Positions 8,075 through 17,660 of a stretch of 64,000 bases of DNA are shown here, in pieces. The notes beneath the pieces are model-generated. The model worked only from the letters and a program-made list of their open reading frames with translations. It had not been told where the DNA came from and searched no databases. Source of the DNA: Pedobacter panaciterrae. Lineage in GTDB: Bacteria; Bacteroidota; Bacteroidia; Sphingobacteriales; Sphingobacteriaceae. The position numbers and the translations under genes are program-made. Within the stretch, counting starts at the first letter, position 1, and each line of letters begins with the position of its first letter. The stretch is taken from assembly GCF_013204795.1 (NCBI RefSeq), contig NZ_JABMKW010000018.1:124001-188000 (forward strand), in the 5' to 3' direction.

Positions 8075-8791
8075 ATGAAGCCAGATAAATTAAGCCCCCT
8101 ATATAAAAAAGTAACCGATGATTTGAGAGCGCAGATCGAAAAAGGCATGTACCGAAAAGGCGAACTGCTGCCTTCGGAGAACGACCTTTGCAAAACCTAT
8201 AACACCACAAGGGTTACTGTTAGGCAGGCATTATCAGGACTAACCAATTTAGGCTACATTACCCGCCGGCATGGCAAGGGCAGCATCGTTACCGAACCTA
8301 AAGCGGGCTTAGGCATTCTGTCCTTAAGCGGGGTTACCGCCGGTGTAGGCAGCCAAAACCTCAGCACTTCCATTTTGCAAAAGCAGATGAAGCAAGACTG
8401 GCCATTGGATTTCTTCTTTCCATTAAATGAAGGAGAACTGAAACATGACTGTATCTACTTTACAAGGCTCCGCCGCATTAATGATATTCCGGTACTCTAC
8501 GAAGAAACATACCTCAGCAACATCAATCTGCCCGGGTTTATTTCCAGAGAATTAGAAAACCTCTCGCTCTTTAAAATCTTAAGGGAAAGCTACAACATAG
8601 AAGTAAAAGAGGGAGAGCAGAAGATCTGGGCCATACTTGGCGATAAAAATATCAGCGAGCTGCTCAACATTAAAAAAAGCCATCCCATCCTGCACATGAA
8701 AAGAAAGCTTAAGACCAACATCCAGGACCTCAATATCTATTCTTCTCTGTATTGTAATACCGAAGAACACTTCCTGCAAGATTATTTTTAG
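8075..8791 (+). CDS. GntR-family regulator with UTRA domain
   Basis: The 238-residue protein has an N-terminal winged helix-turn-helix (about 8-75; the segment LPSENDLCKTYNTTRVTVRQ is typical of the GntR recognition helix region) and a C-terminal UTRA effector domain (about 95-235). UTRA domains bind sugar phosphates or amino sugars, and regulators of this HutC branch usually repress the adjacent catabolic genes until the ligand appears. The gene is divergent from the aldolase-dehydrogenase-isomerase-kinase operon and has a matching palindrome at its start. Autoregulation and control of that operon are the natural reading. Confidence 0.92.
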   Translation: MKPDKLSPLYKKVTDDLRAQIEKGMYRKGELLPSENDLCKTYNTTRVTVRQALSGLTNLGYITRRHGKGSIVTEPKAGLGILSLSGVTAGVGSQNLSTSILQKQMKQDWPLDFFFPLNEGELKHDCIYFTRLRRINDIPVLYEETYLSNINLPGFISRELENLSLFKILRESYNIEVKEGEQKIWAILGDKNISELLNIKKSHPILHMKRKLKTNIQDLNIYSSLYCNTEEHFLQDYF

Positions 8792-8818
8792 TTTCTGCAG
8801 CCAGCAGAATTGAGCAGG

Positions 8819-9748
8819 CTAATTGATTCCTGCTGCTGGTATTTCAGTTAAATGATCAACAATCACACTGTCTGTAAATGCTTTTGCCCCTATCTCATTT
8901 AAATGGCCAACATCGTAAAACAGCTTATTTGCATTTGCATTAAACAGTTCCGAATAATTATAACACTTTAAATCATATTTGCTTAAAATGCTGTCAGCAG
9001 TTTTCAATGCATTATGTTTATGGATCTTCATTCCTGGCGACACCAAAACATGTAATTTTATATTTTTCGATCTGGTTGCTTTAACAAAATTTTCAAACGC
9101 GGTTAACTGATCTTTCGATTCCTTATAATTCGCATTGTCAATGTGTTGCACTGTAGCGCTCTGGGGCATATTCCCCGAAAGCGGCTCGTATCCGCTAAAG
9201 TGTTTCTGGCCTATTTCCAAATGATGCTGCACGATTGACATGGGCAAAGAGTTAACCCGGTAAAGGGTTGAAATATGTGCCAGCGAGAATTGCATTTTAC
9301 TCTGCGTATAAATCATTTCACTGATTTCTTTATTCTTGTTAATATATGGCATCAAAACAGCCGTTAGCTTTTGTTCCTCCTGGTGCTGATACTCAAAATC
9401 GTTCAGGTTCAAATCCAGTATCACCACTTTTGGGGTATGATAACTTAAAACAGATTTCAACAAGGTTTCATAATAAAGCATCTTCATGCCATCCCTACCA
9501 AGATTATAGCAAGACAGTCCGGTTTTTTCAGTGATCAGTTCGGGGATATAGTGATGGCTGGCCCTGGAATTCCCAAAAATAAGGATGTCTTCATTGGCAT
9601 CCAGAATCCCATGCGTGGTAACTGCCGAATCGCCTTGTTTTTCATTAAAGAAAAAGTGTTCAATTAATGCACCAAGGGCCCTGTCTGTCACAAATAACAA
9701 AACCAGTATGATCAGCCCGTTCCTCAATAGTTTATAAGATGGTTCCAT
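8819..9748 (-). CDS. SGNH-like partner of the MBOAT acyltransferase
   Basis: The 309-residue protein has one N-terminal membrane segment (about 8-27) and an extracytoplasmic domain. FGNSRASH puts a candidate nucleophile at Ser61, and DVGH near 279-282 supplies Asp and His, so the SGNH hydrolase triad is complete. It follows the MBOAT gene by 2 bp. Such pairs (compare AlgI with AlgJ/AlgX, DltB with DltD) move an acyl group across the membrane and onto a surface polymer. Here the protein is predicted to transfer the acyl group, probably acetyl, to an extracellular or periplasmic glycan. The polymer is unknown. Confidence 0.75.
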   Translation of the reverse strand: MEPSYKLLRNGLIILVLLFVTDRALGALIEHFFFNEKQGDSAVTTHGILDANEDILIFGNSRASHHYIPELITEKTGLSCYNLGRDGMKMLYYETLLKSVLSYHTPKVVILDLNLNDFEYQHQEEQKLTAVLMPYINKNKEISEMIYTQSKMQFSLAHISTLYRVNSLPMSIVQHHLEIGQKHFSGYEPLSGNMPQSATVQHIDNANYKESKDQLTAFENFVKATRSKNIKLHVLVSPGMKIHKHNALKTADSILSKYDLKCYNYSELFNANANKLFYDVGHLNEIGAKAFTDSVIVDHLTEIPAAGIN

Positions 9749-9750
9749 GA

Positions 9751-11169
9751 TTAGAATTGAAAATAGATAAACTGCCCCCCGTTAAACACGCCAAACAGAA
9801 TGATAAACAACACAATAACCGTATATCCTGCATACCTCACCACTCTGTTTGAGCTATAAAATACCTTAATGATGTCCGAGTGGTATTCGGTAATATATTC
9901 CACAACCAGCAGAAACAAAATCCAGATCAGCGCATATACAAAACCTTCAGGAGTGCCTATAAATAAGCCTTCCCCTTTTAATGTAAATATGCTCTTACAG
10001 ATGTTAAAGGCTTCCGTTACATTATTGGCCCTGAAAAATATCCAGGCAAAGCAGACCAGCGCGAAGGTGAGCAAAACATGAAAAGCATTAGTTAAAGGAC
10101 GATAACCCAGAATATTCCTTTCATTGAATTTTTTAAATGAAACACTAAAAATCTGATAGATCCCATGTAATGCCCCCCAGACAATAAAAGTCCAGTTTGC
10201 ACCATGCCACAGGCCACTTACCATAAATACAATAAAAAGATTAAGGTACCACCGGGGTATCGCCACCTTACTGCCACCCAAAGGGAAATAAAGGTAATCC
10301 CTGAACCAGGTGGATAGGGAAATGTGCCATCTCGACCAGAAGTCTTTTATGCTTCCCGCCAGATAAGGCCTCCTGAAGTTGATCATCAGGTTATAGCCCA
10401 TAACCCTTGCACAGCCTATCGCGATGTCAGAATAACCTGAGAAATCGCAGTAAATCTGAAATGCAAAAAATACAGTTGCCACAATAAGCGTCAGCCCGCT
10501 ATGCTGATCCGCATTATTGTATACCGCGTCTACATAAATGGATAACCTGTCGGCAATCACTACCTTTTTAAATAAGCCCCATGTAATGAGCTTTAAGCCC
10601 TCTACCACATTGGTATAATTAAAATACTGCTTCACATGAAACTGATGAAGGATATTTTGCGGCCGCTCTATCGGTCCGGCCACCAGCTGAGGATAAAACA
10701 TTACGTATAAAGAGTAGATCCCAAAGTGTTTCTCTGCCTTTTGATTTCCCCGGTAAACTTCAATGGTATAGCTCATCGCCTGGAACGTATGAAAAGAAAG
10801 CCCAATGGGCAATAGAATTTCTAAATAAGGTACATGGTTTTGATAACCGATGTTTCCCAGCAAAAACGAGAGGTTATCATTAAGAAAATTGTAATATTTG
10901 AAAACGGCCAGCACACCAATGTTTGCCACCAGACTTAAAATAAGGAATTTCTTTTTCTTTTTCCCCTTGGAGTTCTCTATGAGTATCCCGGCAAAATAAT
11001 CTATAATGATCGTGAAGCCCAGGATCAGGATATACACCGGCACAAAAGTCATGTAAAAATAGCAGCTCGAGGCCAACAGTAATTTCCATCTATGCTGATG
11101 TGGCAACAGAAAAAAGGCTGGAGTAACCAGTATAAAAAAGAAAAAGAAGTGGAGAGAGTTAAAGAGCAT
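9751..11169 (-). CDS. MBOAT family O-acyltransferase (AlgI-like)
   Basis: This 472-residue polytopic membrane protein has about 10-12 hydrophobic segments. The MBOAT signatures are present: WSRWHISLSTWFRDYLY around His282, and the invariant histidine His322 in SGLWHGANW. PQLVAGPIERP near 160-170 is also typical of the AlgI/DltB branch. The enzyme should take an acyl group from a cytoplasmic donor and pass it to the exported SGNH partner encoded 2 bp downstream. The neighbouring polysaccharide genes suggest acetylation of a surface glycan, but no polymerase lies in this operon. Confidence 0.92.
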   Translation of the reverse strand: MLFNSLHFFFFFILVTPAFFLLPHQHRWKLLLASSCYFYMTFVPVYILILGFTIIIDYFAGILIENSKGKKKKKFLILSLVANIGVLAVFKYYNFLNDNLSFLLGNIGYQNHVPYLEILLPIGLSFHTFQAMSYTIEVYRGNQKAEKHFGIYSLYVMFYPQLVAGPIERPQNILHQFHVKQYFNYTNVVEGLKLITWGLFKKVVIADRLSIYVDAVYNNADQHSGLTLIVATVFFAFQIYCDFSGYSDIAIGCARVMGYNLMINFRRPYLAGSIKDFWSRWHISLSTWFRDYLYFPLGGSKVAIPRWYLNLFIVFMVSGLWHGANWTFIVWGALHGIYQIFSVSFKKFNERNILGYRPLTNAFHVLLTFALVCFAWIFFRANNVTEAFNICKSIFTLKGEGLFIGTPEGFVYALIWILFLLVVEYITEYHSDIIKVFYSSNRVVRYAGYTVIVLFIILFGVFNGGQFIYFQF

Positions 11170-11338
11170 AATCGTATTTTTTTTTAAAAATTCGAAATTG
11201 AACCCTTTCTTTATTCTTCTGTTATGGGATATAGCGCTTAATGAGATTTGGTCGGTTTGGATTCAGTTGAGAATGTAATATTTAATTTTTATATAATCAA
11301 AAAAAACAGGTAACAACCGACTACACAATTTTAATAAA

Positions 11339-11376
11339 GAGGGTGTACACGCCCTTAAAGGCATTTGTACACCCTC
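11339..11376 (-). terminator. hairpin terminator after susD
   Basis: GAGGGTGTACA at 11339-11349 pairs perfectly with TGTACACCCTC at 11366-11376, an 11-bp stem. On the minus strand it lies 9 bp past the SusD stop and is followed by a T-rich stretch. It closes the susC-susD transcription unit. Confidence 0.7.
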
Positions 11377-11384
11377 CGAAACAA

Positions 11385-13097
11385 TTAATATCCTTCGTTC
11401 TGTTTCAACACTCCTCCACTTCTATCTATCTGATCCTGCGGAATCGGGAAATACTCATCCCTGGGTTCTATCACAACCGGTTTCAGGTAAGCAAAATAAC
11501 CGCCTTCAAAGCCAAAATAGCTTTCCAGCGTTTGCTTAACAATACCCCAGCGTACCAGATCATAAAAGCGATGTCCTTCAAGAGACAACTCCAGCCTCCG
11601 CTCAAAACGAACCGCGTTACGCGCATATTCCTGAGTAGGGAAAGATGGATACACGCTCACTTTATAACTGGCAACCGGGCTGCCATCTGCTGATTTACCG
11701 GGAAGTTTAGCCGCCCTGGTCCGTATGTTGTTTACCAGCGTAAGTGCGCGACCAAGGCTACCAGCCTCAACTTCACACTCAGCGGCCATCAGATATACAT
11801 CGGCCAGGCGAATGATATTGACATTCAATCCCGTCACATTGGTATTTCCCGGGCCCGTGCCACTGGAAACCTGTGCCGCTTCAATTACATTCTTGTACGC
11901 TACAAACGGGCCTCCGTTAGAAGGTTCGCGAATCCATGAATCGCCTTGCATAATTCCCCAATCGCGAAAAGGAACTCCCCTTCTGCCCATCGTATAATCC
12001 ATCCGCGGATCTACCGACAGCGTACGGTTAACTTTGTAATTGGTCTTATCCGCCCCAGCCAATCCAAAATCTGACTTATAAGGATTCACACGATAGGTAC
12101 CATCCAGATAAGGCAAGCCTGCAGCCGTTACCTTAAAAGAATTGGCCAGGTCAATTGAGGGCTGAAAAAATCCACAGCAGGTGATAGGTAATCCCGTACC
12201 ATATGGAAAGTTTAAGATATCCCCAACATTTCCATTGTCACCACCCGAACCGTCACTTCCTACAGAATGCTGCACCGCGAATATCGATTCAAGACCATTT
12301 TCTTTAGTAATGTCAAAATTATCTGTATAAGGTAAAGTCTCAATATTAGCCCTGCTGGCAATTACGCTGTTAAACAAAGGTAAAGCTTCAGCGTATTTCT
12401 TTTGATATAGATACACCTTGCCTAAATAAGCCTGTGCAATCACTTTATTCACACGACCAACCTGCTGCTTTGAGTTTACCGCAGCTAAATTGTCTACCGA
12501 AAATTTAAAATCAGCTACAATCTGCGGATAAATATCTGCCATATTATCCACTGCATTCTCTTTGGTGGCTTCAGTAATGAGCGGCACGTTCTTAAACACC
12601 CTTGCAAGGAAAAAATAAAAGTGGCCCCTTAACAAACGGGCTTCACCCTGAATCTCGATAGCTCTTGCTTCCGGAAATTTAATTCCACTTCCACCCTGCA
12701 ATGCGGCCAGATAACGTAAAGTATTGTTACACCTCTGGATGCCCTCAAAACAACGCACCCATAAATTGGACAGGTTATCGTTCGTGCTGGTTGGCGAGTG
12801 GCGCTCCAGCAAATTCATATTTGGCTGGTCACCGTTATCACTCCCTTTATGTGCATTGTCAGATGTTACCTCACCTAAAAGCCATTGACTTGGTGCTGCA
12901 CCATAATTTCCAAAAGTACCATTCAGGTTTCCATTTAATAAGGCATATGCTCCGGTAAGCATCCCTTCAACGCCTTCCTGCGTGGTCAATTGCTCCGGAC
13001 TCAGCTCAGCCTGTGGATTTTTCTCAAGAAAATCTTTGCCACACCCCATTGCCGTAAACAGCAATGCTATAAATACGATATAATTAATCTTTTTCAT
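11385..13097 (-). CDS. SusD/RagB-family glycan-binding lipoprotein
   Basis: This outer-membrane lipoprotein forms the lid of a SusCD glycan importer. I chose the ATG at 13095-13097 because it gives a proper lipoprotein signal with lipobox AMGC and Cys19. A longer reading to 13127 would overlap the SusC gene. The 570-residue product has the usual alpha-helical TPR-like N-terminal half and the C-terminal segment with FERRLELSLEGHRFYDLVRWG that is characteristic of the family. It lies 16 bp after the SusC stop. No hydrolase gene is attached, so the imported substrate cannot be read from context. Confidence 0.95.
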   Translation of the reverse strand: MKKINYIVFIALLFTAMGCGKDFLEKNPQAELSPEQLTTQEGVEGMLTGAYALLNGNLNGTFGNYGAAPSQWLLGEVTSDNAHKGSDNGDQPNMNLLERHSPTSTNDNLSNLWVRCFEGIQRCNNTLRYLAALQGGSGIKFPEARAIEIQGEARLLRGHFYFFLARVFKNVPLITEATKENAVDNMADIYPQIVADFKFSVDNLAAVNSKQQVGRVNKVIAQAYLGKVYLYQKKYAEALPLFNSVIASRANIETLPYTDNFDITKENGLESIFAVQHSVGSDGSGGDNGNVGDILNFPYGTGLPITCCGFFQPSIDLANSFKVTAAGLPYLDGTYRVNPYKSDFGLAGADKTNYKVNRTLSVDPRMDYTMGRRGVPFRDWGIMQGDSWIREPSNGGPFVAYKNVIEAAQVSSGTGPGNTNVTGLNVNIIRLADVYLMAAECEVEAGSLGRALTLVNNIRTRAAKLPGKSADGSPVASYKVSVYPSFPTQEYARNAVRFERRLELSLEGHRFYDLVRWGIVKQTLESYFGFEGGYFAYLKPVVIEPRDEYFPIPQDQIDRSGGVLKQNEGY

Positions 13098-13113
13098 GAC
13101 TTCTTTTTTTAAA

Positions 13114-16100
13114 TTAAAAACCAACATTTAAACCCAACAGAAACTGACGTGGACTAGGATAAATACCACGGTCTACACCAGGTGCAGAAAAGGTTTCTGT
13201 TTCCTGACTAACCTCCGGATCCAGCCCCGTATAATCGGTGATCGTGAAAAGGTTAGTGGCACTGGCATAAATCCGTATTTTGCTTATGCCCAGCTTAGCC
13301 CCAAAAATCTTATCTGTTGGCAAAGAATAACCGATCTGCAGATTTTTCATCCTGAAGAAACTTCCGTCCTGAACATAATAGCTCGAAGAAGCATATTCAA
13401 AATCAGAAGCACGGATGTTTGGAGATGGCGTTAAACTTCCTGTGTTAGTTGGGCTCCAGGCATCCAAAAGCCTGGTACTTCTGGCCCCGTTAAATGTAGA
13501 AAAGTCAGTAAAATAGCGGGTAGCCTCATACAGCTCATTACCTTGCACTCCATTAAAGAACATGGCCACATCAAAGTTTTTATAAGACGCATTCAAGCTA
13601 AATGAATACAGAAAATCAGGATTTGGATTACCTATAATGGTCCTGTCTGATGGATCAATCTTATTGTCGCCGTTTACATCTCTGAATTTAAAGCCGCCAA
13701 TGCGGGCACCTGTATAAGAAGGCCCTGCAGTTACCTGGTTCTGATCCTGGTAAATGCCAACCACATCATAACCATAGAATGAACCAAAAGGCGCACCTAC
13801 TTTAAGGATACTGGTCTGTAAAGTTCTAAATGAACCGTATGGCTGCTCGGTCACGCCCGGAGCAAGTTTAACCACCTCGTTTACATTTCGCGAAAAGTTA
13901 ACGCCCAGATCAAAGGTAAAAGGCTTGTTGTCTTTTTTACCGTAGTGATAGCCTAATGATATTTCAAACCCTTTATTGCTCATATCACCAACGTTAACAT
14001 AAGGCGAAGTTCCCATACCTACCGCCGTTGCTGGCAATGGAACAGGGTAAAGCATATCACTGGTTTTTTTATTGTACCAGTCTACCGATCCATCAAGCAC
14101 CGCATCAAACAAGGTAAAGTCCAGCCCCACGTTTACGGAGCTTAAAGATTCCCATTTGATGGCCGGATTTTGGTAGTTGTTCTGCCAAACACCCGGAATC
14201 ACATTGTTTCCGCCGCCCAGACCGTAGGAAGAATTGATTAATGAGGACTGGAACCTGTTCAGGTACTGAAATCCCGGAATCCGCTGATTACCTGTCTCCC
14301 CATAACCTGCACGAAGCTTTAAGTCGGTTACCCATTTGATATTGTCTTTAATGAAATTCTCTTCCGACAATCTCCAGGCAACACTGGCTGCCGGGAAGTT
14401 TCCATACTTGTTTTCCGGCCCGAAGTTAGAAGAACCATCACGACGAATCGTGGCACTTACCAGATAACGGTCGTTAAAGGAATAGTCAACACGCCCAAAT
14501 ACGGAGAACAAAGAGCCTACGCCTCCGCTGCTGTTATTGCTGATGTTCGATGAACCGGCACCAAGATAATAGTAATCCGGATTACCGAGCACAAAGAAAT
14601 CATTACGGCCACCCTCCAGCAATCGGCTGCGCGAGCGTATCGCTTCAGTACCGGCTAAAATGTTTAACCGGTGTTTCTCGGCAAAAACTTTTGAATAGGT
14701 CAATGTATTGGTCCAGGTCCATTCTGTATTGTAACCCTGACTTTCATTTAAATTGTTCGAGTTATTTCCTTCAGAGAACTCCAGGTTAGGGTAACGCATC
14801 GTCATCCCGTTATAGTTTTCATAGCGAATACCGAAACTTGTTTTGGCAACCAGCCCATCTACCAGGTCCAGCTCTCCAAACACATTCCCAAAAAAGAAAT
14901 TGCTTTTGTTTTTATTGTCCTTAGCACGGAAAAGCGTAGCCAAAGGGTTTTCAGCATTACCCAGCTGACTACCGCGGCTACCGGCAAAATTCCCCCTGAT
15001 GTCGTAAACCGGAATAATGGTCGGGATCCGGTAAGCCCAGCTAACCGGACTGCCTTCATCCTGGTATTCTCCTGAAACATTCGGGTTTACACCAATACCG
15101 AAACCTTCAGAGTAACTGTATTGTGCGTTCTCACCGAAGCGGAACTTCTTGTTCAAGGCACTAAAAGTGGTATTGGTCCTTACGTTATAGCGCTTAAACC
15201 CTGTATATTGAATGGTTCCTTTTTGGTTCAGATGGCCTGCGGAGAAACTATAGGTAGAGTTTTCGCCACCACCCGAAGCAGCCAGCTGGTAATTTTGTAC
15301 CGGCGCATTCTTGGTAATTTCATCAAACCAGTTTGTCCCCTGCTGGTTTGCTTTGGTAATCTGATAAAAAGTAGCCGGGTCCCTGCTGTAATTGTATTTA
15401 GAAGGGTCGGCATCTGCCGGAGTCACCGCCTGTCCTGATGCACCACCGGCAATTAGGTATTCCGGCAAGGTAGGTGTAGCCCCGCTACCATAATTATCCC
15501 CGGTTGCAGGGGTCTCTCCGGCATTCCGGTAGGCACTAAATAAATATTCTGCATACTGCATCGGATCCATCATTTTCGGGAATGATCCTTTTCTTGGCGT
15601 TTGGGTTCCATAATAGGTATCAAACGTAATCTTCGGCGCACCCAAAAGCCCTTTCTTGGTGGTAATGATCACCACCCCATTATTTGCCCTGGCACCGTAG
15701 ATTGATGCCGATGAGGCATCTTTCAGCACCTGCATGCTCTCAATGTCGTTTTGATTTAACCAGCTCAGTTTTCCTTCGTAAGGCACCCCATCAATTACAT
15801 ATAAAGGATCATTGTTATTGATGGTAGTCACCCCGCGCACACGGATCTGAGGCGTTGCACCTGGTGCCCCGTCATTTACGATCTGCACACCCGGCGCCTT
15901 TCCCTGTAATGCCTCAACAGCACTTGCTGCAGGCTGGGATTTTAACTGGTTCACATCTACAACAGATACGGCACCCGTTAAATCCTTTTTACGCTGGGCA
16001 GTATAACCGGTTACAACTACCTCGCTCAAACTGGTATTGTCCTGCGAAAGAACTATGTTAAGTGTGGTTTGTGTACCTATCGGCACTTCTTTGGCCTGGT

Positions 16101-16347
16101 AGCCAACAAAAGATACAATCAGCACATCGGTTGGTTTTGCCATGATAGCAAACGCACCCGACGGATCTGTTGTTGTTCCCACATTTGTGTTTTTGATTTT
16201 TATAGATGCTCCAATGATGGGTAGATTATCATCGTTTCCGGTTACTTTACCGGTGATTTTGATTTGAGCACTGGCGGCTATAGACAATAGCAGGCCAGTC
16301 AGCAAAAGGAAAGCCTTCCTTTTGAGACAAGATACTGTTTTAAACAT
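13114..16347 (-). CDS. SusC/RagA-family TonB-dependent transporter
   Basis: The 1077-residue outer-membrane transporter has a signal peptide ending AASAQ at residue 28, then a carboxypeptidase D-like regulatory domain (about 30-105). A TonB-box-like EVVVTGY follows, then the plug domain (about 120-240, with VRGVTTINNNDPLYVIDG) and a C-terminal beta-barrel. It pairs with the SusD gene downstream and uses TonB energy to import glycan fragments. There is no adjacent sigma/anti-sigma pair or hybrid two-component regulator. The upstream 217 bp, also holding the manC terminator, should carry its promoter, though I see no clear consensus there. Confidence 0.97.
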   Translation of the reverse strand: MFKTVSCLKRKAFLLLTGLLLSIAASAQIKITGKVTGNDDNLPIIGASIKIKNTNVGTTTDPSGAFAIMAKPTDVLIVSFVGYQAKEVPIGTQTTLNIVLSQDNTSLSEVVVTGYTAQRKKDLTGAVSVVDVNQLKSQPAASAVEALQGKAPGVQIVNDGAPGATPQIRVRGVTTINNNDPLYVIDGVPYEGKLSWLNQNDIESMQVLKDASSASIYGARANNGVVIITTKKGLLGAPKITFDTYYGTQTPRKGSFPKMMDPMQYAEYLFSAYRNAGETPATGDNYGSGATPTLPEYLIAGGASGQAVTPADADPSKYNYSRDPATFYQITKANQQGTNWFDEITKNAPVQNYQLAASGGGENSTYSFSAGHLNQKGTIQYTGFKRYNVRTNTTFSALNKKFRFGENAQYSYSEGFGIGVNPNVSGEYQDEGSPVSWAYRIPTIIPVYDIRGNFAGSRGSQLGNAENPLATLFRAKDNKNKSNFFFGNVFGELDLVDGLVAKTSFGIRYENYNGMTMRYPNLEFSEGNNSNNLNESQGYNTEWTWTNTLTYSKVFAEKHRLNILAGTEAIRSRSRLLEGGRNDFFVLGNPDYYYLGAGSSNISNNSSGGVGSLFSVFGRVDYSFNDRYLVSATIRRDGSSNFGPENKYGNFPAASVAWRLSEENFIKDNIKWVTDLKLRAGYGETGNQRIPGFQYLNRFQSSLINSSYGLGGGNNVIPGVWQNNYQNPAIKWESLSSVNVGLDFTLFDAVLDGSVDWYNKKTSDMLYPVPLPATAVGMGTSPYVNVGDMSNKGFEISLGYHYGKKDNKPFTFDLGVNFSRNVNEVVKLAPGVTEQPYGSFRTLQTSILKVGAPFGSFYGYDVVGIYQDQNQVTAGPSYTGARIGGFKFRDVNGDNKIDPSDRTIIGNPNPDFLYSFSLNASYKNFDVAMFFNGVQGNELYEATRYFTDFSTFNGARSTRLLDAWSPTNTGSLTPSPNIRASDFEYASSSYYVQDGSFFRMKNLQIGYSLPTDKIFGAKLGISKIRIYASATNLFTITDYTGLDPEVSQETETFSAPGVDRGIYPSPRQFLLGLNVGF

Positions 16348-16500
16348 AAAATATTTGGTTAGGAATGATTAGTTAATAGTTTTTTAGTTTAATACTCGGG
16401 GGATGCTACATAGGCGGTAGTATTAGCAGGTGAACAATCTGGTTAGTTATAAAGTAATATAGGTATTACTTATTTGTAATATAGAAATAATAGGACAGAA

Positions 16501-16528
16501 ATAAAAAAACCGGCTGGGATAGCCGGTT
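16501..16528 (-). terminator. Rho-independent terminator after manC
   Basis: AACCGGCT at 16508-16515 pairs with AGCCGGTT at 16521-16528 around a five-base loop. On the minus strand the stem is followed directly by a run of seven or more T (A at 16503-16509 on the plus strand). It lies 37 bp past the stop of the mannose-1-phosphate guanylyltransferase gene and separates it from susC. Confidence 0.85.
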
Positions 16529-16564
16529 CTTAAAACATACTTCATGTTACCTTATTAGAAATCC

Positions 16565-17641
16565 TTAAGAAAAATCATTTCCACACACTTCAATTACATT
16601 ATTGGATACCGCCTTTATCTCTTGTTCCAGGGCTTTTGGATAAATCAACAAAATTTTGCCATCGTCAACTACAATATAATCATTCAGTCCTTTAATCACC
16701 GCTACTTTATCCTTCGGAATCTGAACCATACAATTCTCTGTCTCGGCCAGGTTTACCCGGTGACCGGAGAAAACATTATTGTACTGGTCTTTGTCCAGCA
16801 CCTCATAAAGTGAGGCCCAGGTCCCAAGGTCCGACCATCCAAAATCACCCGGCACAGTATAAACATTGTCGGCTTTTTCCATGATGGCATAATCAATGGA
16901 AATATTAGGCGACAGTGGGTAATATTCCTTTATAAAATCTCTTTCACCTTCGGTATTGTAAAAAACCCTTCCTTTATTAAAAAGATCATAGATCTCGGGT
17001 GCATGTATTTCCAAAGCTTTCAATATCGATTTTACATTCCATACAAAAATGCCAGCATTCCACAGGTAGTCACCACTGGCCACAAATTCTTTAGCCTTTT
17101 CCAGGTTTGGTTTTTCCAGAAACTGAATCACCTGATGTATCTCACCTGAGGTGGTCGGGTTATATTTTATATATCCATAACCTGTATCCGGTCTGCTTGG
17201 CGAAATGCCTAACGTAAACAACCTGTCATCTTTATCTGCCCCATCAAGCGCTATCCGGATCTTCTCCAGGAAAATATCTTCCTTCAATATCAGCTGATCT
17301 GAAGGGGCAACGATAATATTTGCTTCCGGATTCAGGTCGGCGATTTTAAAGGACGCATAGGCGATGCAGGGTGCGGTATTGTTTCTGGTAGGTTCCGCAA
17401 TAATATTTGATACCGGCAGCTCCGGTAATTGCTGAGCAATCAAACCCGCATACTGATCATTACTTAAGATATATATATTCTCGGGCGGACAAAGCTCAGA
17501 AAATCGTTCAAAAGTGAGCTGCAACAATGATTTTCCAGTACCTAAAATATCAATAAACTGCTTAGGAAAGTTATTCCTGCTTTTTGGCCAGAAACGGCTT
17601 CCGATGCCTCCTGCCAAAATTAAAACGTAGGTGTTTTTCAT
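16565..17641 (-). CDS. manC: mannose-1-phosphate guanylyltransferase
   Basis: The 358-residue enzyme makes GDP-mannose from GTP and mannose 1-phosphate. The nucleotidyltransferase signature GGIGSRFWPKSR with PKQF spans residues 11-29, and RPDTGYGYI and FLEKP are the other family blocks. At this length it lacks the C-terminal phosphomannose isomerase cupin of the bifunctional enzymes. It supplies GDP-mannose to Gmd and the fucose synthase encoded at 23.9-26.7 kb and possibly to mannosyltransferases. It follows the priming transferase gene by 19 bp and is closed by a strong terminator. Confidence 0.95.
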   Translation of the reverse strand: MKNTYVLILAGGIGSRFWPKSRNNFPKQFIDILGTGKSLLQLTFERFSELCPPENIYILSNDQYAGLIAQQLPELPVSNIIAEPTRNNTAPCIAYASFKIADLNPEANIIVAPSDQLILKEDIFLEKIRIALDGADKDDRLFTLGISPSRPDTGYGYIKYNPTTSGEIHQVIQFLEKPNLEKAKEFVASGDYLWNAGIFVWNVKSILKALEIHAPEIYDLFNKGRVFYNTEGERDFIKEYYPLSPNISIDYAIMEKADNVYTVPGDFGWSDLGTWASLYEVLDKDQYNNVFSGHRVNLAETENCMVQIPKDKVAVIKGLNDYIVVDDGKILLIYPKALEQEIKAVSNNVIEVCGNDFS

Positions 17642-17660
17642 TAATTTTATAGGTTAAAAA

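Noticed and set aside
8801..8839. Inverted words CCAGCAG/CTGCTGG and AGCAGG/CCTGCT between the convergent GntR and SGNH genes
   Set aside because: Partly inside the SGNH coding end and without a clear T tract, so not called a terminator.
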